Origin: Calliopum simillimum
Lineage: Eukaryota; Arthropoda; Insecta; Diptera; Lauxaniidae
DNA: 64,000 bases
NCBI GenBank assembly: GCA_951812925.1
Contig: OX638368.1
Span: forward strand, 67,356,569-67,420,568
Direction of reading: 5' to 3'
Shown: piece after piece, positions 1-10,685 of the stretch
How the letters are laid out: each line of letters begins with the position of its first letter
Numbering within the stretch: the stretch's first letter is position 1
Notes under the pieces: generated by a model
Told to the model about the DNA's origin: nothing
What the model saw: the letters and a program-made list of their open reading frames with translations, nothing else
The model's database searches: none
Program-made: the position numbers and the translations under genes

Positions 1-83
1 TGTGTGCATATACTTATAATAAGTAGGGTTTACCATATAAGGGTGTACCATATATAAAGAATATTAAATACTAAACTACAACA
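1..83 (-). repeat. 3' LTR of the Mag-like element (truncated by window)
   Basis: Bases 1-83 repeat the outer part of the LTR at 4574-4724, with a short internal duplication of a 'gtaccatata'-like segment that makes this copy about 13 bases longer over the shared part. On the minus strand it begins TGTTGTAG. It is preceded on that strand by a purine run, AAAAAAAGGAAGA (84-96), the likely polypurine tract. The rest of the LTR lies to the left of the window. Confidence 0.85.
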
Positions 84-352
84 TCTTCCTTTTTTTATAT
101 AAAACAAAAGTGTGTTTTACTGAGATAAATAATATATAGAAAATACTTAGAAAATAAGCAGTTATTGACATTTTAATATTATTTCTGAAAATTAACATTT
201 AAACAATTGTTATTCCAAAAGACTGTTAAAGTGTTTATAAAAGACAATTTGTTTAAATTAAAAAAAACTACATTTCAATTCAGTTATTATGTTAACGATT
301 TTTCTAAATTATAAATTAACATTTCAATAAAATAAAATAAAATTTTTTTTTT

Positions 353-1354
353 TTAAGTATTATCATAGTTCAGACGTCTGGGTGGAATCACTGTTCTACC
401 CCTTCTTGTAACGTAGTTTTCTCCACTATTGTATTCTTTTTCTTGATTGGTTTCTACTACATCTTTATCTAAATCAAAAAATTCTTTTTCGTCATCATTT
501 TTATTCTCTTCGTTTGCGTCTTCATGTTCAGCGTAAATATTGACCTCAGGTTTCTTTAAAATGTGTTCTCGATTTCTGCGAAAAAATGAACCATCTAAAT
601 CTTGAACTACAAATGATCTTGGTTCTTGACATTGTTCTACAATAACCCCTGGAAACCAAAAAGAAGTTGGTGATCTTTTAAACATTATACTTTCTCCGGG
701 ACTGACTGTCTTTAAAGTTTTGGTTGCCTTATTGTAAATTTTGGATGATTTTTGATTTTGAATTGAAATTTGTTTTCTATATTCATTCTCACTTTTGACT
801 TTAGGCTTTAGATTTTGTGAAACCGATGGTAATTTCGTTCTTAAGGCTCGAGACATTAGCAATTCGGCTGGAGAAGGCATATTACCCTTGGGAGTTGTTC
901 TGTATTGTAATAATGCCATGTATGGATCTGACAGACTTTCTTGACACTGTTTGAATTGACCTTTCTGCTAGACCGTTTGATCTGGGTAAATATGGGCTAG
1001 ATGTTTGATGATTTATTTCCCATTCCTTGCAAAATTTTCGAAATCTTTAGAATTATAGGGTGGACCATTATCCGAAATGCAAATTTGAGGTATGCCATGT
1101 CTAGCGAAAATTGACTTTAATTTTTTAATAACTTGAATAGTTGAAAACCCTGAACTTAAAATGTCTATTTCAATATATTTTGAATAGTAGTCTACGACTT
1201 ACAAATATTTATTTTTATTAAATTCAAATATATCACAACCGCCTTTGTACCATGGGACATTTATAATTTCGTGAGGCATTAATACCTGTTTAGGATTAGA
1301 ATTCTGATATTTAGTACAAATTTCGCAATTTGATACTTTATTAAAAATATCGTT
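353..1354 (-). pseudogene. integrase remnant of the Mag-like element
   Basis: This is the continuation of pol. On the minus strand one can follow the zinc-binding CEIC, a core with VVDYYSKY (first Asp) and ISDNGPPY (second Asp), and a C-terminal domain ending in the acidic 188-residue frame at 353-919, which contains an RRRE..ILKKP-like integrase tail. At least three in-frame stops and a frame change interrupt it between 919 and 1354. It cannot be functional. Confidence 0.78.
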
Positions 1355-3345
1355 CTAAATATTAGGCCAATAGACATATTGTCGAGCTAAACTTTTACAA
1401 CGTTTAATTCCCATATGACCTTCATGCAGACGTTCTAATATTTTATTACGCAGACTTCTTGGAATCAATATTTGACAGTTATTTTTGAGCAAAATACCAT
1501 TGATAAATGAAATGTCATCTTTAACTTTATAATACGACAAAACCAATTCATTAATTGATTTTTTATGTCCAGGCCAACCGTTTTTTATATACGCAATCAT
1601 TTTTTGGAACGTTTCATCTGCCTTTGTTGCTTCTTCGACCTCATTTAAATTTGAGATTGAACATGAAACCTGCGAAATTATAAAGTTGCAGTGGAGTGAA
1701 ATATCGTCATCGACTTCAGCTAATGCAGATTCTTTTAATGGTGCTCTAGAAAGCGTATCTGCTATGTACAGATATTTGCCTGGTTTATACTGAACTATTA
1801 ATTCATAACATTGTAGACGAAGCATAAATCTTTGAAGTCGTGCTGGTATTTTATAAAGAGGCTTATTAAACAATGATACCAAAGGCTTGTGATCTGTTTC
1901 AACCAGTATTTTTGAACCATAGACGTACTGATGAAAACGAGTGCAACCGAAAAGTATAGAAAATAGTTCTTTTTCAATTTGGGCATAATTTATTTGAGCA
2001 TCAGTAAGAGATGCAGAAGCATAAGCAATAGGGTTTTTGTCATGTAGAATTGAAGCACCAACAGCAAATTTTGATGCATCAACAGAAAGAGTTACTTGCT
2101 TATTTGGATTAAAATAAGTGAGAACTGGCGCCTTCGTTAATTCTTGCTTCAAATTTTCAAATTCGGTTTGATGAGTAGAATTCCAATGCCACTCAATGTC
2201 GTTTTTTAATAGTTCACGCAAATGTTTGTTTTTTGATGACAAGTTTTTTATGAAAGAGCCCACATAATTGACCATACCTAAAAATCGTTGTAAGTCTTGT
2301 ACCGAAGAAGGGTCTGTAATCTCTAAAATTGACTTTATTTTTTCGTTGTCTGGCTTAACTCCGTCTTTATTAAAAATATGACCAATAAATTTTATTTCTT
2401 GTAGGAGGACTTTCGTCTTATCTTTATTAAATTTAAGACCGACATTTTTTGCTCTTTCAAGTACTTTATTTAAAATCTCATTATGTTCCTCTATTGTCGA
2501 CGAATAAATTAAAAAATCATCAATATAAATTATTAGCCCTTTAATATCTCCAAATAATTTAATCATTTCCGTATGAAAAATTTCTGGAGCCGCATTTATA
2601 CCAAAGGGTAGCCTTAAGAAACAAAAACGACCAAATGGTGTATTAAATGTACACAATTTTGAGGACTTCTCATCCAAAGGTATCATCCAAAATCCGCAAT
2701 TTGCATCAAGAGAACTAAAAAATCTAGAACAATCATCAATATTTGGAAATGGAAAATGAGGCCTAAGAATAGCCTTATTTAAATTTCTAGGATCCAAACA
2801 TAACCTAAGCCTTCCATTTGGCTTTTTAATAAGTACTATTGAACTAACCCATTCAGTTGGCTCTACCACGTCTGTAATTACTTCTGAATTTTTCATTCTT
2901 TCTAATTCAAGCTTTAGTTCATTATGTAAGTTAAAAGGAATTTTTCTTGGTGGGTCAACGACTGGACTAACATTGTCTTTTAATTTTAATCTACATTTAT
3001 TTTTCAAATGACCCAGACCTTCAAAAAGTTCAGAATATCTTCCCAAAATGTTTTTCACATTAATAGAATTAATATTTTTTATCAAACTCATTTTTATAGC
3101 AAGGTCTAAACCTATCAAATCTTTGCATATAATTTTTAAAACATAAAAAGTTCCAGAATAAACTTCATTGTTGAATATGATATCTATACTGACTTCTCCT
3201 AATGTGGGTAACTTTTCACCACTAAATGTTAATAAATTTGTTTTTGTCTCTTGTAATTTGTTAATGCCTAATAAATTTGCTGTTTTATATGATAAAAAAT
3301 TTGCCTGTGCTCCTGTATCAATTTGAAGTGTAATTTTACCTCAAC
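1355..3345 (-). pseudogene. pol: protease, reverse transcriptase and RNase H of the Mag-like element
   Basis: The aspartic protease motif IDTGAQ is visible near 3300-3330 in a frame different from gag. A long open frame (587 residues from 3118) follows. It has the RT motifs RLCLDPRNLN, the LPFGI box and the catalytic YIDD (IIYIDDFLIY), then an RNase H with SVDASKFAVGA, EKELFSILFG, ETDHKPL and ADTLSR, and the start of integrase with the HLHEGHMG-type histidines. The frame ends at a stop replacing a residue after the YVYWPNI motif at 1355. The RT and RNase H catalytic residues are all present, so decay in this part is mild. Confidence 0.88.
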
Positions 3346-4441
3346 ACTCCACTCAGACGACTTGTTCCCTGCTTCTACTCCATCACCGATGTCTTTTTCT
3401 GCCTTTGGAATTGTGACGTTTGCCCCAAAATTTCCAGATTTGATGAGACTGCCAACAAAGACATCAGCTTCTTCGTCATCTTTTTTGCTTATGACTCCGA
3501 TGCACTTTGTAGACGACTTTTGTGGTGAAAATTGTTGTTGTACAAAGAGATCAGCTCCTTCATTATCTTCTTTGACTATGTTTCCGACGAACTTCGTAGT
3601 TGACTTTTGTGGTGAAAATTGTTGTTGATTGACTGACGATTTAAAAAAGCACATTCTTGCAAAATGATTTTGTCTTCGGCAAATGTGACATATGACTCCG
3701 ATTGCAGGGCATTTACTTCTATGTATTTGTCCACATTTCTTGCACATTACTTGCATATGTGTCGCTTGGCCTTGAAACGGTGATTTCATATATGTTGTTG
3801 TTTGAGGTAATTTTTGTACAGCACCGACATAACTGACTACGAACTCTCTTAAATTTTGAAGTTGACTGGCGTTCTCTCTGGCTGTTTCAATATTTTTAGC
3901 AATGTTGAAAGCTTTATCTAAGGTAATGCTACCTTCGCTGAGCAATCTTTCTTTAATATTTGCCATATGGGGTGACAATCCACAAACAAAGATGTCACGA
4001 ACCAGATCTTCTCGAAGATTATCGAATTCGCATGTCAAACTAAAGTTTTTAAGGCTAGTGACATACTCGCCTAACATTTCTCCTTCTCTCTGCCTACGGG
4101 TAAAATATGTATGCCGCTCCATAGCTATGTTAACTTTTGGTACAAAATAGGCATCTAGTTTTTTTAACAAATCTTCATAACTTATGGCATCCATATTCAC
4201 ATTAAATGACTCGAAAATTTGTAATGCCTCTGGTCCTAAGTGATGTAAAAGTAATGCAACTTTCCTTTTGTCCTCTTGCTGCTCTAAATTGGATGCACGC
4301 ATATAAATTTTAAATTGACTTTGCCAATTTTTCCACTCAAAAGCAAGATTTAACGCTTTAAGGTTAAGTGGAAGTACAGTTGCAGCAACTGGAATGACTT
4401 GAGACAGTTCAATCTCATTTTTTTTTCTTCCCTGTTGCCAT
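3268..4441 (-). pseudogene. gag: gag of the Mag-like element, frameshifted
   Basis: Gag forms the virus-like particle that packages the element RNA. The protein shows a capsid-like region (HHLGPEALQIF, then an RREGEMLGEYVTSL segment typical of Gypsy capsids) and two C-terminal zinc knuckles. The long frame starts at an internal ATG (4302). Homologous-looking residues continue upstream, and the natural start is probably the ATG at 4441-4439. A run of nine A residues (plus-strand T at 4418-4426) puts that ATG out of frame by one base. At the other end the gag frame runs past the point where protease begins in another frame (near 3340), so the gag-protease junction is also broken or frameshifted. 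Confidence 0.8.
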
Positions 4442-4555
4442 TTTAATAATTTTCATAACCCGCACGTACAAAGTTATTTTAATTTTATTTTTTTAATTGT
4501 TTTTATATTTAATTATTTTATTTTTCTCCTTTTTTTTCACTTTACTTTAGCACCT

Positions 4556-4573
4556 TGTTCACATCTGACACCA
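4556..4573 (-). other. tRNA primer-binding site of the Mag-like element
   Basis: Directly inside the 5' LTR the minus strand reads TGGTGTCAGATGTGAAC. The first ten bases match the complement of the CCA end of an insect tRNA-Leu, the same primer used by the element at 7217. The match weakens after that, as expected in a decayed copy. Confidence 0.65.
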
Positions 4574-4724
4574 TGTTGTGTTCTAGTCTGTGTCTCTTTC
4601 ATGACTGACTCATGTCTTTATTAATACAGTATGCTTAGCTTAGAGAGTAATACATATGTGTGTATATACTTATAATATGTAGGGTGTACCATATATAAAG
4701 AATATTAAATACTAAACTACAACA
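4574..4724 (-). repeat. 5' LTR of the Mag-like element
   Basis: This is a 151-base terminal repeat that begins TGTTGTAG and ends CACAACA on the minus strand, giving TG...CA ends. Its outer 70 bases match the repeat at 1-83. Confidence 0.85.
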
Positions 4725-5680
4725 AGTCTATATATTTGTAAAGCAAATAAGATACTATTTAAGAAAATCGATTGCAAAATGTAAAAGTTGTATAGAATTC
4801 ATTGATAAATTACTAAAATACGCTTTTGCCTATTTTTTTCGTTTTTTTGTAATAAACTTCGATAATTTGAAACTTTTTGTAAAACACATACAAAAATCCA
4901 AAAGTTTTTAAGTTTTTAATTAAATAAAAAATTACAAAAAACTTAAAAAAATTTTTTGAATTTTATTCATAACGCGTTGCAGTCAATAAGGTGCAAAAAA
5001 TTTTCGTTTTATTGATTAATATTTACTCGACTGCAAGTTGTTTCAATTATTTTTTCTTTATATTCAATAAAGAGAAAAACTTTTATAATAACGAAATATA
5101 AAAAAATATATTTGAAAAAAGTGAAAATAGTGTCGTGATTTGGTAAACGCCAAAAAAGTGTCATTGAAATGATAGATAACTCATCTAGGTAAAAGGTGTG
5201 AACGTAGTTCTGTGATTATCAAGATTTTCTAATTTTAGGCTGGTTAACCAGGCAAGTGAGCCTAGGGTATAAGATTCTTAAGCACAAAATAATGTTTAAA
5301 ATTATTTCGTATACCCGTTGTTCATTAGAACTTTTATGCTACTGCTGTGTGTTGATTCCGCTGAGTGGAGTTCGTTCAACTTGCGATAATGTTTGCATTC
5401 ATACTCCCTCTTTATCGATTATGATATTATGTAGTAAGCAAATGGTTTTAACAAATAGTTCTGCTGCATTAACGTTGGTTTCAAGTGACTTTTTTAGTAA
5501 ACGCCATTTACTCGTAATTATGCCACATGCGCGTTACACTTTTTTTCTGGATTTTGAAAGCATTGTTTTGAACAGTGTTACATGACCCTATTTCATCAAA
5601 CCTAACGTGGTGCATCTCAGCTAGCTCACGGTTTCAGGGAGGTTTCTCAACCCGCCACATTAGGTCGAGGGCTGAACAAT

Positions 5681-5707
5681 AATTTCACTTCCGGCGGAAG
5701 TGAAATT
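5681..5707. repeat. Perfect 27-base palindrome
   Basis: Thirteen-base arms (AATTTCACTTCCG and its exact complement) are separated by a single G. It sits at the edge of a GC-richer patch. It could be a hairpin, an ETS-like double site (two inverted CTTCCG/CGGAAG cores) or a transposon end. No partner copy was found in the window. Confidence 0.85.
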
Positions 5708-6844
5708 TAAAAAAATAAAAATTTACTGAACTCAAAAAAAAAAAACAAAACTTGCCATAAACTAATAAGACCACAAACTCAAAAGAAAACCAAAGCACAG
5801 CCACACAGCATACCCATGAACAAGAGGAGTTGATCTAGTTCCTCGCACACTCACCAGTCCTGTATAACCTTCCATTTCCATAAAAGGAGACCGTACCCAC
5901 AAAGATCCAATTAGAGCCAACGACCAACTCACCAATTCATAATCAGCCTCAGTACTACCCCCCTATAGAACTATTTAGCCCCACATAAGGGCCACCCTAA
6001 CAAAAACTCCATCCAATACGCACCATAAATTCTGACAAACCCCAAAGAAAATAAATGTACAATAAGTAAAAATTAACATAAAATTATTATTAAAAATATG
6101 TATATATATGTTAAAGACAATATAAATTAAAAATTAATATTGGTATATAAAAATTATTATGGGTATATAAAAACTAAAACTACCCTTTAAAAAAAAAAAA
6201 AAAACTCAAAATATAAAAAATAAGATGGCGTAATGTCTTAAAGAAAATGGCTATTCATTTCATGACAGTCAAAAAAAAACTAACCGAATTTATACGAATT
6301 AAAATTTGGAATTCACCCTAAAGAGCTCTTTGAGACAAACTTTCCTTTTGAGTACTTTCTTTTTTTATAAAAATTTACATTTAAACACCCGACGTTTCCC
6401 TTGTTACGACCACAGTATAAAAATAATAATTTCTAGACCACCATCAAATTTAACATGCAAAACTTATATTATAACAAAACCAAAAAAAAAAACTAAAACT
6501 AAGGTATCCTATTATAATAACCGCCACTGTTTATCAACATGAAAAATTAAAATTCTTGCAGATCGCCTGGAACAAAAAAAATAAGTTCACAAGAATAACC
6601 CTCTCTATTACTGCAATTCTCGAATATAATTAAATATACATTATATTAAATGAATATACATTAAAAAGTCCAACAAAAAAACCCAATAGGTGTGGAGCTT
6701 CACTTAATCGTATAAGTTTCAACATCAAATTTTCGAAATTAGACAAAACACCCAGGACGCGATAAAATATAATTCGGTGATTTTCCGTCATACACCCATA
6801 AGAAAAACTTTGCAAATATGTATAAAATATAATAGGTTTTTTTA

Positions 6845-6910
6845 TTGTTTTGAACAGATAATGATTTGCATTAACTAGCTACCAACAAATCACGTGTCAA
6901 GTGGTTCTGT
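6845..6910 (+). repeat. 66-base direct repeat, left copy
   Basis: This copy differs from the sequence at 26026-26091 by only one base as read by eye (g/a in 'atgattt[g/a]cattaac'). It contains ACTAGCTACCAACAAATCAC. The two copies bracket the 18.7-kb Gypsy nest, lying about 300 bases before it and 120 bases after it. Confidence 0.85.
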
Positions 6911-7216
6911 GGTGTGAGCTTACTGTTCTGTGTTTTTGAGTAAAAACAACAACATTACAAAAACAAAGCAAAATGCATAGGTAAAAAAAACCAAAAAATT
7001 TTGTTGGTAGGTTGGTTTTCGATACGTTTCACCCATAACCATATGGGATCTTCAGTCGAATTTACCTACAAACCGAGAACTCGTCCAAGCATGCTTTATT
7101 CATTTTTTGCATAGATTAGACGAGAATCACAGCAAAAAATTCAATGCAGCATATGAAAAGATCTAATTTTCTGCTTTCTCCCCTGTTATGCATCGCTGTT
7201 TGGAAGTCGTTGATAT

Positions 7217-7675
7217 TGTGACGAAAAATAAGAACACATGAAAAGAAACTTCACGAAAATACTTGACATTTCGAAATGTCAATAAAACCAATGACGTCAC
7301 GAAAGTACTTGACATTTCGAGATGTCAATGAAGGGAATCAACGAGATGTTGCCAGATGTTTCGCTATTGCATTTGGATATAAAAGGAGCTGTTCATGAGA
7401 GCTGAACACGGTTGATTTTAAGCAATAAAGCGAAAAGCTTGTACACACAATGCCAGTGAAAGTAAATAAAGTGCTAATTGTAATATTAGATTTTGAATGT
7501 AATAAATAGTGAAATAAACAATTTTACCGTGTGAAAATAAACATTTGTGATTTAAATAAACCATTTTATAACTAAATAAAGTGTGTGTTTTTGATTGCTA
7601 CACAATCCAGTGATCGAACTCAGAAAACAGTAAGAGATTGAAATTATCGTCATAGAGACAGGAAATTTCGTAACA
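7217..7675 (+). repeat. 5' LTR of the outer Gypsy element
   Basis: A 459-base repeat that begins TGTGACGAAA and ends CGTAACA. It carries two copies of a TTGACATTTC-type palindrome, a TGACGTCA site, a TATAAAA box (7378-7384) and several AATAAA motifs. It pairs with 25444-25906. Confidence 0.93.
7263..7384 (+). promoter_or_regulatory. LTR promoter: double palindrome, CRE-like site and TATA box
   Basis: A perfect 20-base palindrome, TTGACATTTCGAAATGTCAA (7263-7282), is followed by the CRE/ATF consensus TGACGTCA (7292-7299), a one-mismatch copy of the palindrome (7309-7328) and the TATA box TATAAAA (7378-7384). The same order recurs in the 3' LTR, where the TATA box has changed to TATAAAT. The arrangement suggests a U3 enhancer recognised by a dimeric factor. 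The identity of the factor is unknown. Confidence 0.7.
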
Positions 7676-7677
7676 AT

Positions 7678-7692
7678 TGGTGTCAGAAGTGG
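7678..7692 (+). other. tRNA-Leu primer-binding site
   Basis: TGGTGTCAGAAGTGG starts two bases after the 5' LTR. It is complementary to the CCA-bearing 3' end of an insect tRNA-Leu whose acceptor strand ends CCACTTCTGACA. Confidence 0.85.
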
Positions 7693-7735
7693 CATTGTGT
7701 GAGAAGAATTTGCAATCAATAAAAAAAATAATAAA

Positions 7736-8459
7736 ATGGTTAAGTTTGAAGATCTAATCATTGGCCAACTTAAAAGCGAGTTGGAAAAGCGGAATTTACA
7801 AACGGCTAGCAGAAAGTTAAAACTGCAGCAGCGATTGTGGAGTGCTTTTGAAGAAGCGCTTAAAAGGCGCAGCTGCAGAAGTATTGCAAATGGTTCCAGT
7901 GGCGGAGCAGAAAAATTACAAGGCGGTGATGGATGCCTTACAGCGGAAATATGGCAGTGACCACATGAAACAGATTCACAGACTGGAGTTGAAAAGTCGT
8001 ATCCAGAAATCTGGTGATTCCTTGCAGGAGTATGCTGCGGATATTGAACGATTAGCACATCTTTCCTATCCAGACGAGTTAAGTGTCGTAGCTGAAAAAT
8101 TCAAAATAGAGGCGTTTATTGACGGCATACATGACTCTGAGACAAAACGCAAGACAATGAGGAGCCCGAAGGCAACATTTAATGAAACAGTAACGGTTGC
8201 CCTCACTCAAGAGACGATTGCATTGACATGCCGCCCAACATTGAAAACTCGTCGGATGGAGGTGGAGGCTGAAAATAAAAATTCATCATTTGTCAGCAGT
8301 AGCTTCAGTGGAAAGTGCTATAATTGTGGTAAGCAGGGACACATGGCACGTGACTGCCGATCACGTCGTAAACGAGCTGCATCACGTTCACCAAGAAGAA
8401 AAATTGAAAATAAGGTGAACGATGGCAAAAATGGTAACGAAGAGCAATCGTTAAACTAA
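7736..8459 (+). pseudogene. gag: gag of the outer Gypsy element, internally deleted
   Basis: Gag starts at the ATG at 7736. The first 40 residues form a SAP-like helix-turn-helix (LKSELEKRNLQ...LQQRL). The frame then breaks near 7855 and resumes in another frame with LKGAAAEVLQ, a capsid motif common in this group. The stretch normally joining these parts is missing, which points to an internal deletion plus frameshift. One CCHC zinc knuckle, CYNCGKQGHMARDC, and a basic tail (RSRRKRAASRSPRRK) follow. The frame ends at TAA 8457-8459, directly after a GTTAAAC heptamer. Confidence 0.85.
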
Positions 8460-8509
8460 AGAGAGTCAGTACAGCGGGGCGTGAGCTGACTCCCACTTAT
8501 GATTGCCCC
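8450..8509 (+). promoter_or_regulatory. Candidate -1 ribosomal frameshift signal with H-type pseudoknot
   Basis: GTTAAAC (8450-8456) is read G-TTA-AAC in the gag frame and is followed at once by the gag stop TAA. Slipping back one base gives GTT-AAA and opens the pol frame. After a 6-base spacer, GAGTCAG (8463-8469) pairs perfectly with CTGACTC (8486-8492). Inside the loop GGGGC (8476-8480) can pair with GCCCC (8505-8509), forming an H-type pseudoknot. GUUAAAC is an established slippery heptamer in nidoviruses. The pairing is seen in the sequence; function is inferred. Confidence 0.75.
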
Positions 8510-10047
8510 ATACTCTTAGTTTCAAAGCTCTGCCGGAATTCCAACAGCCTTACCATCGGTGGAAAAATCAACGAAAGAACATGTGAGCTGACTTTGGATA
8601 GCAGTGATGTATTTGATAGACGACGAGTTACGCCGTTAAATGGGATCCAATTGAGAACAGCGACAGGAGAAATTACTCAAATAGTAGCGAGTATTCTTAT
8701 CGGCAACAAAACTGTGGAACATGATTTTATTGTTGCAAACATCACCGATGAGGTTATTATTTGCGTGGACTTCATGATTCGACACGGGTTCACTTTGGAC
8801 CTTAAGAAAAAGACGTTAAGGTATGCCAATGTGGAGTTGCCTCTGGACATTGGTTGTGGACAAAATTTAAAAATCGCAAGAGTCTACATAAGTGAGCGCT
8901 GTCGAATTGAACCCAACACCGAAGAAATTATTTGGGCTACAACAAGTGAAGACTGTGGGACAAGCCATCTGTGGTTAGTGGAAGCAGATAAGAAAAACGT
9001 AAAGAAAGACCTGATTATTGAAAAGACCCTAGTAAAACCAAGAGTGGACAACAAAATACCTGTACAAATTTTGAATCCAACAAATCAGCCGAAATGGATG
9101 CAAAAAGGTGAACTAATAGCGCATTGTGAGAAAGTTACGGCTGTTATAAATTGTGAAAATGACCAACAGGACAGGAAGGTGCAACTTTAATAAAATCATC
9201 GGCCTTGGAAGTATTGACGAAAGAATGGACGAAGGAGTTGTCTGCCCAGAACAAAAATAAAGCAAAAAAGTTTCTGCAAAAGCATTGGCGGATATTTGCG
9301 TCCAAAGGAGAAAATAATGGCCGTACGTCAGTGGTTAAACATTGCATTGATACAGGTAATTTTCAGCCAATTCGTCAACCTCCAAGGAGGCTAGCACTCG
9401 CTAAGAGAGAAGAAGTGACAGGCCTTATAGAGGAAATGGCGCAAAAAAATGTCATTACACCATCGGAAAGCCCATGGAGTTCACCGGTCGTACTTGTCAA
9501 GAAAAAGGACGGAAGTATGCGATTCTGTGTGGATTACAGGAAATTGAATGACGTCACCAAAAAAGACAGCTACCCGTTACCCAGGATCGATGATACACTG
9601 GATACGTTATCTGGAGCAACATGGTTTTCCACCCTGGACTTACAAAGTGGATATTGGCAAGTGGAAATAGATGACAAAGACAAGGAGAAAACTGCTTTTA
9701 GTATTGGAAATGGTCTATGGCAGTTCAACGTCATGCCGTTTGGTCTTTGTAACGCTCCAGCTACGTTCGAACGGTTAATGGAACGAGTTCTCAAAGGACT
9801 ACATTGGAGGACTTGTTTAGTGTATCTCGATGACATAATCATCATGGGAAAAGACTTCGATGACCACTTGAAAAACTTGGAGGAAGTGTTTGAGCGCTTG
9901 GAGGCTGCTGGGCTAAAATTAAATGTGAAAAAGTGCTCACTTTTCCAGCGTGAAGTCAAATATCTGGGACACAAGGTAACGTCAGAAGGAATACACACAG
10001 ATAAGGACAAAATAAAAGCTGTCAAAAAATTGGCCACGACCATCTAA
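8451..10047 (+). pseudogene. pol: protease and reverse transcriptase of the outer Gypsy element
   Basis: The pol frame is -1 to gag and is readable from the frameshift site. The protease region has the strands CELTLD and IICVDFMIRHGF. The expected D-T/S-G catalytic triad is replaced by LDSSD, so the enzyme is probably inactive. The frame breaks near 9190. RT follows from 9205, with RFCVDYRKLN, STLDLQSGYWQ, MPFGLCNAPATFERLM and the catalytic YLDD (VYLDDIIIMG). It stops at 10047, where the LOA-like element begins, shortly after KYLGHKV. Confidence 0.88.
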
Positions 10048-10685
10048 TCTTCAGGGGTCAAGTAGATTACTATAGGGCGACATGACGCGAATATATAGCT
10101 TAGCTGTCGCCAAGACCGTTGGTGCGTGGCGAAGAGCTACATCCTGTAAGAGGTGACCCTACTACAAACCGAACACTACGGATCTAGACTGGGAGGTCGA
10201 TAAAAATTCTCCTCCACTGGAGGGTAGCCGGTTAGTTGAGTCCGAATGGCTCCTTTCATTGCATTACCTTTCTTCAAAAATTACGAGCGTCTCGAGGAGC
10301 AGGCAGGTGAATCAAATCGAATCACTCGCTCAGTCAACGAGCGAATCGGTCAGCCCTAATTTCTGGGAAGTGCAACTATCTGTCAGACCGATGATCTTGG
10401 TTCTGGCACGGTCATGTTTCTACCAAGCTAGGATTGCTGATAGTCGTGCGGGGTGAAGGAAAACACTCTAGGATGAACCTGTCCGTACATCAGGTCTTAG
10501 GACCTGGAGTGCGGGCAGTTTTATCCACTAAAAACCCCCTAAAATCGCCGTGGAACAGCTACGCGTGCGAACTTGTTTGCGAGGTAGAGTCAAACTTAGT
10601 AGCGAACTTCGTGCAAGGTCTGGCAAACCCACGGTTTAATTTAGCTATCCCGCTATGGGGAAATGTTTCCTTTCTATATTATTTC

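Larger units (their letters stand above)
1..4724 (-). mobile_element. Mag-like Ty3/Gypsy LTR retrotransposon, decayed, 3' LTR cut by window edge
   Basis: The element reads right to left: 5' LTR, primer-binding site, gag, protease, reverse transcriptase, RNase H, integrase, polypurine tract, partial 3' LTR. The LTR ends share the motif TGTTGTAGTTTAGTATTTAA read on the minus strand. The Gag zinc knuckles (a CX2C box with a following H and C, then CX2C-X4-H-X4-C) resemble those of the Mag clade. No env-like frame is seen. Integrase carries several stops and gag and protease are frame-broken, so the copy is dead. The second target duplication lies outside the window and could not be checked. Confidence 0.88.
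4725..7212. other. Non-coding stretch without a supported gene
   Basis: About 2.5 kb of AT-rich DNA. Short open frames (for example 5256-5585 and 6306-6542 on plus) have no recognisable domain and unremarkable composition. A GC-richer patch at 5580-5680 and a C-rich, poly-A-flanked block at 5760-6060 stand out in base composition but match nothing I know. A perfect 13-base-arm palindrome lies at 5681-5707, and a 66-base repeat at 6845-6910 recurs at 26026. Confidence 0.6.

Noticed and set aside
5256..5585. 109-codon plus-strand frame, hydrophobic start
   Set aside because: No family similarity recognised, weak start context and no related copy; treated as chance.
9570..10043. Minus-strand 157-codon frame opposite the Gypsy RT
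   Set aside because: Antisense shadow of a clear RT domain.
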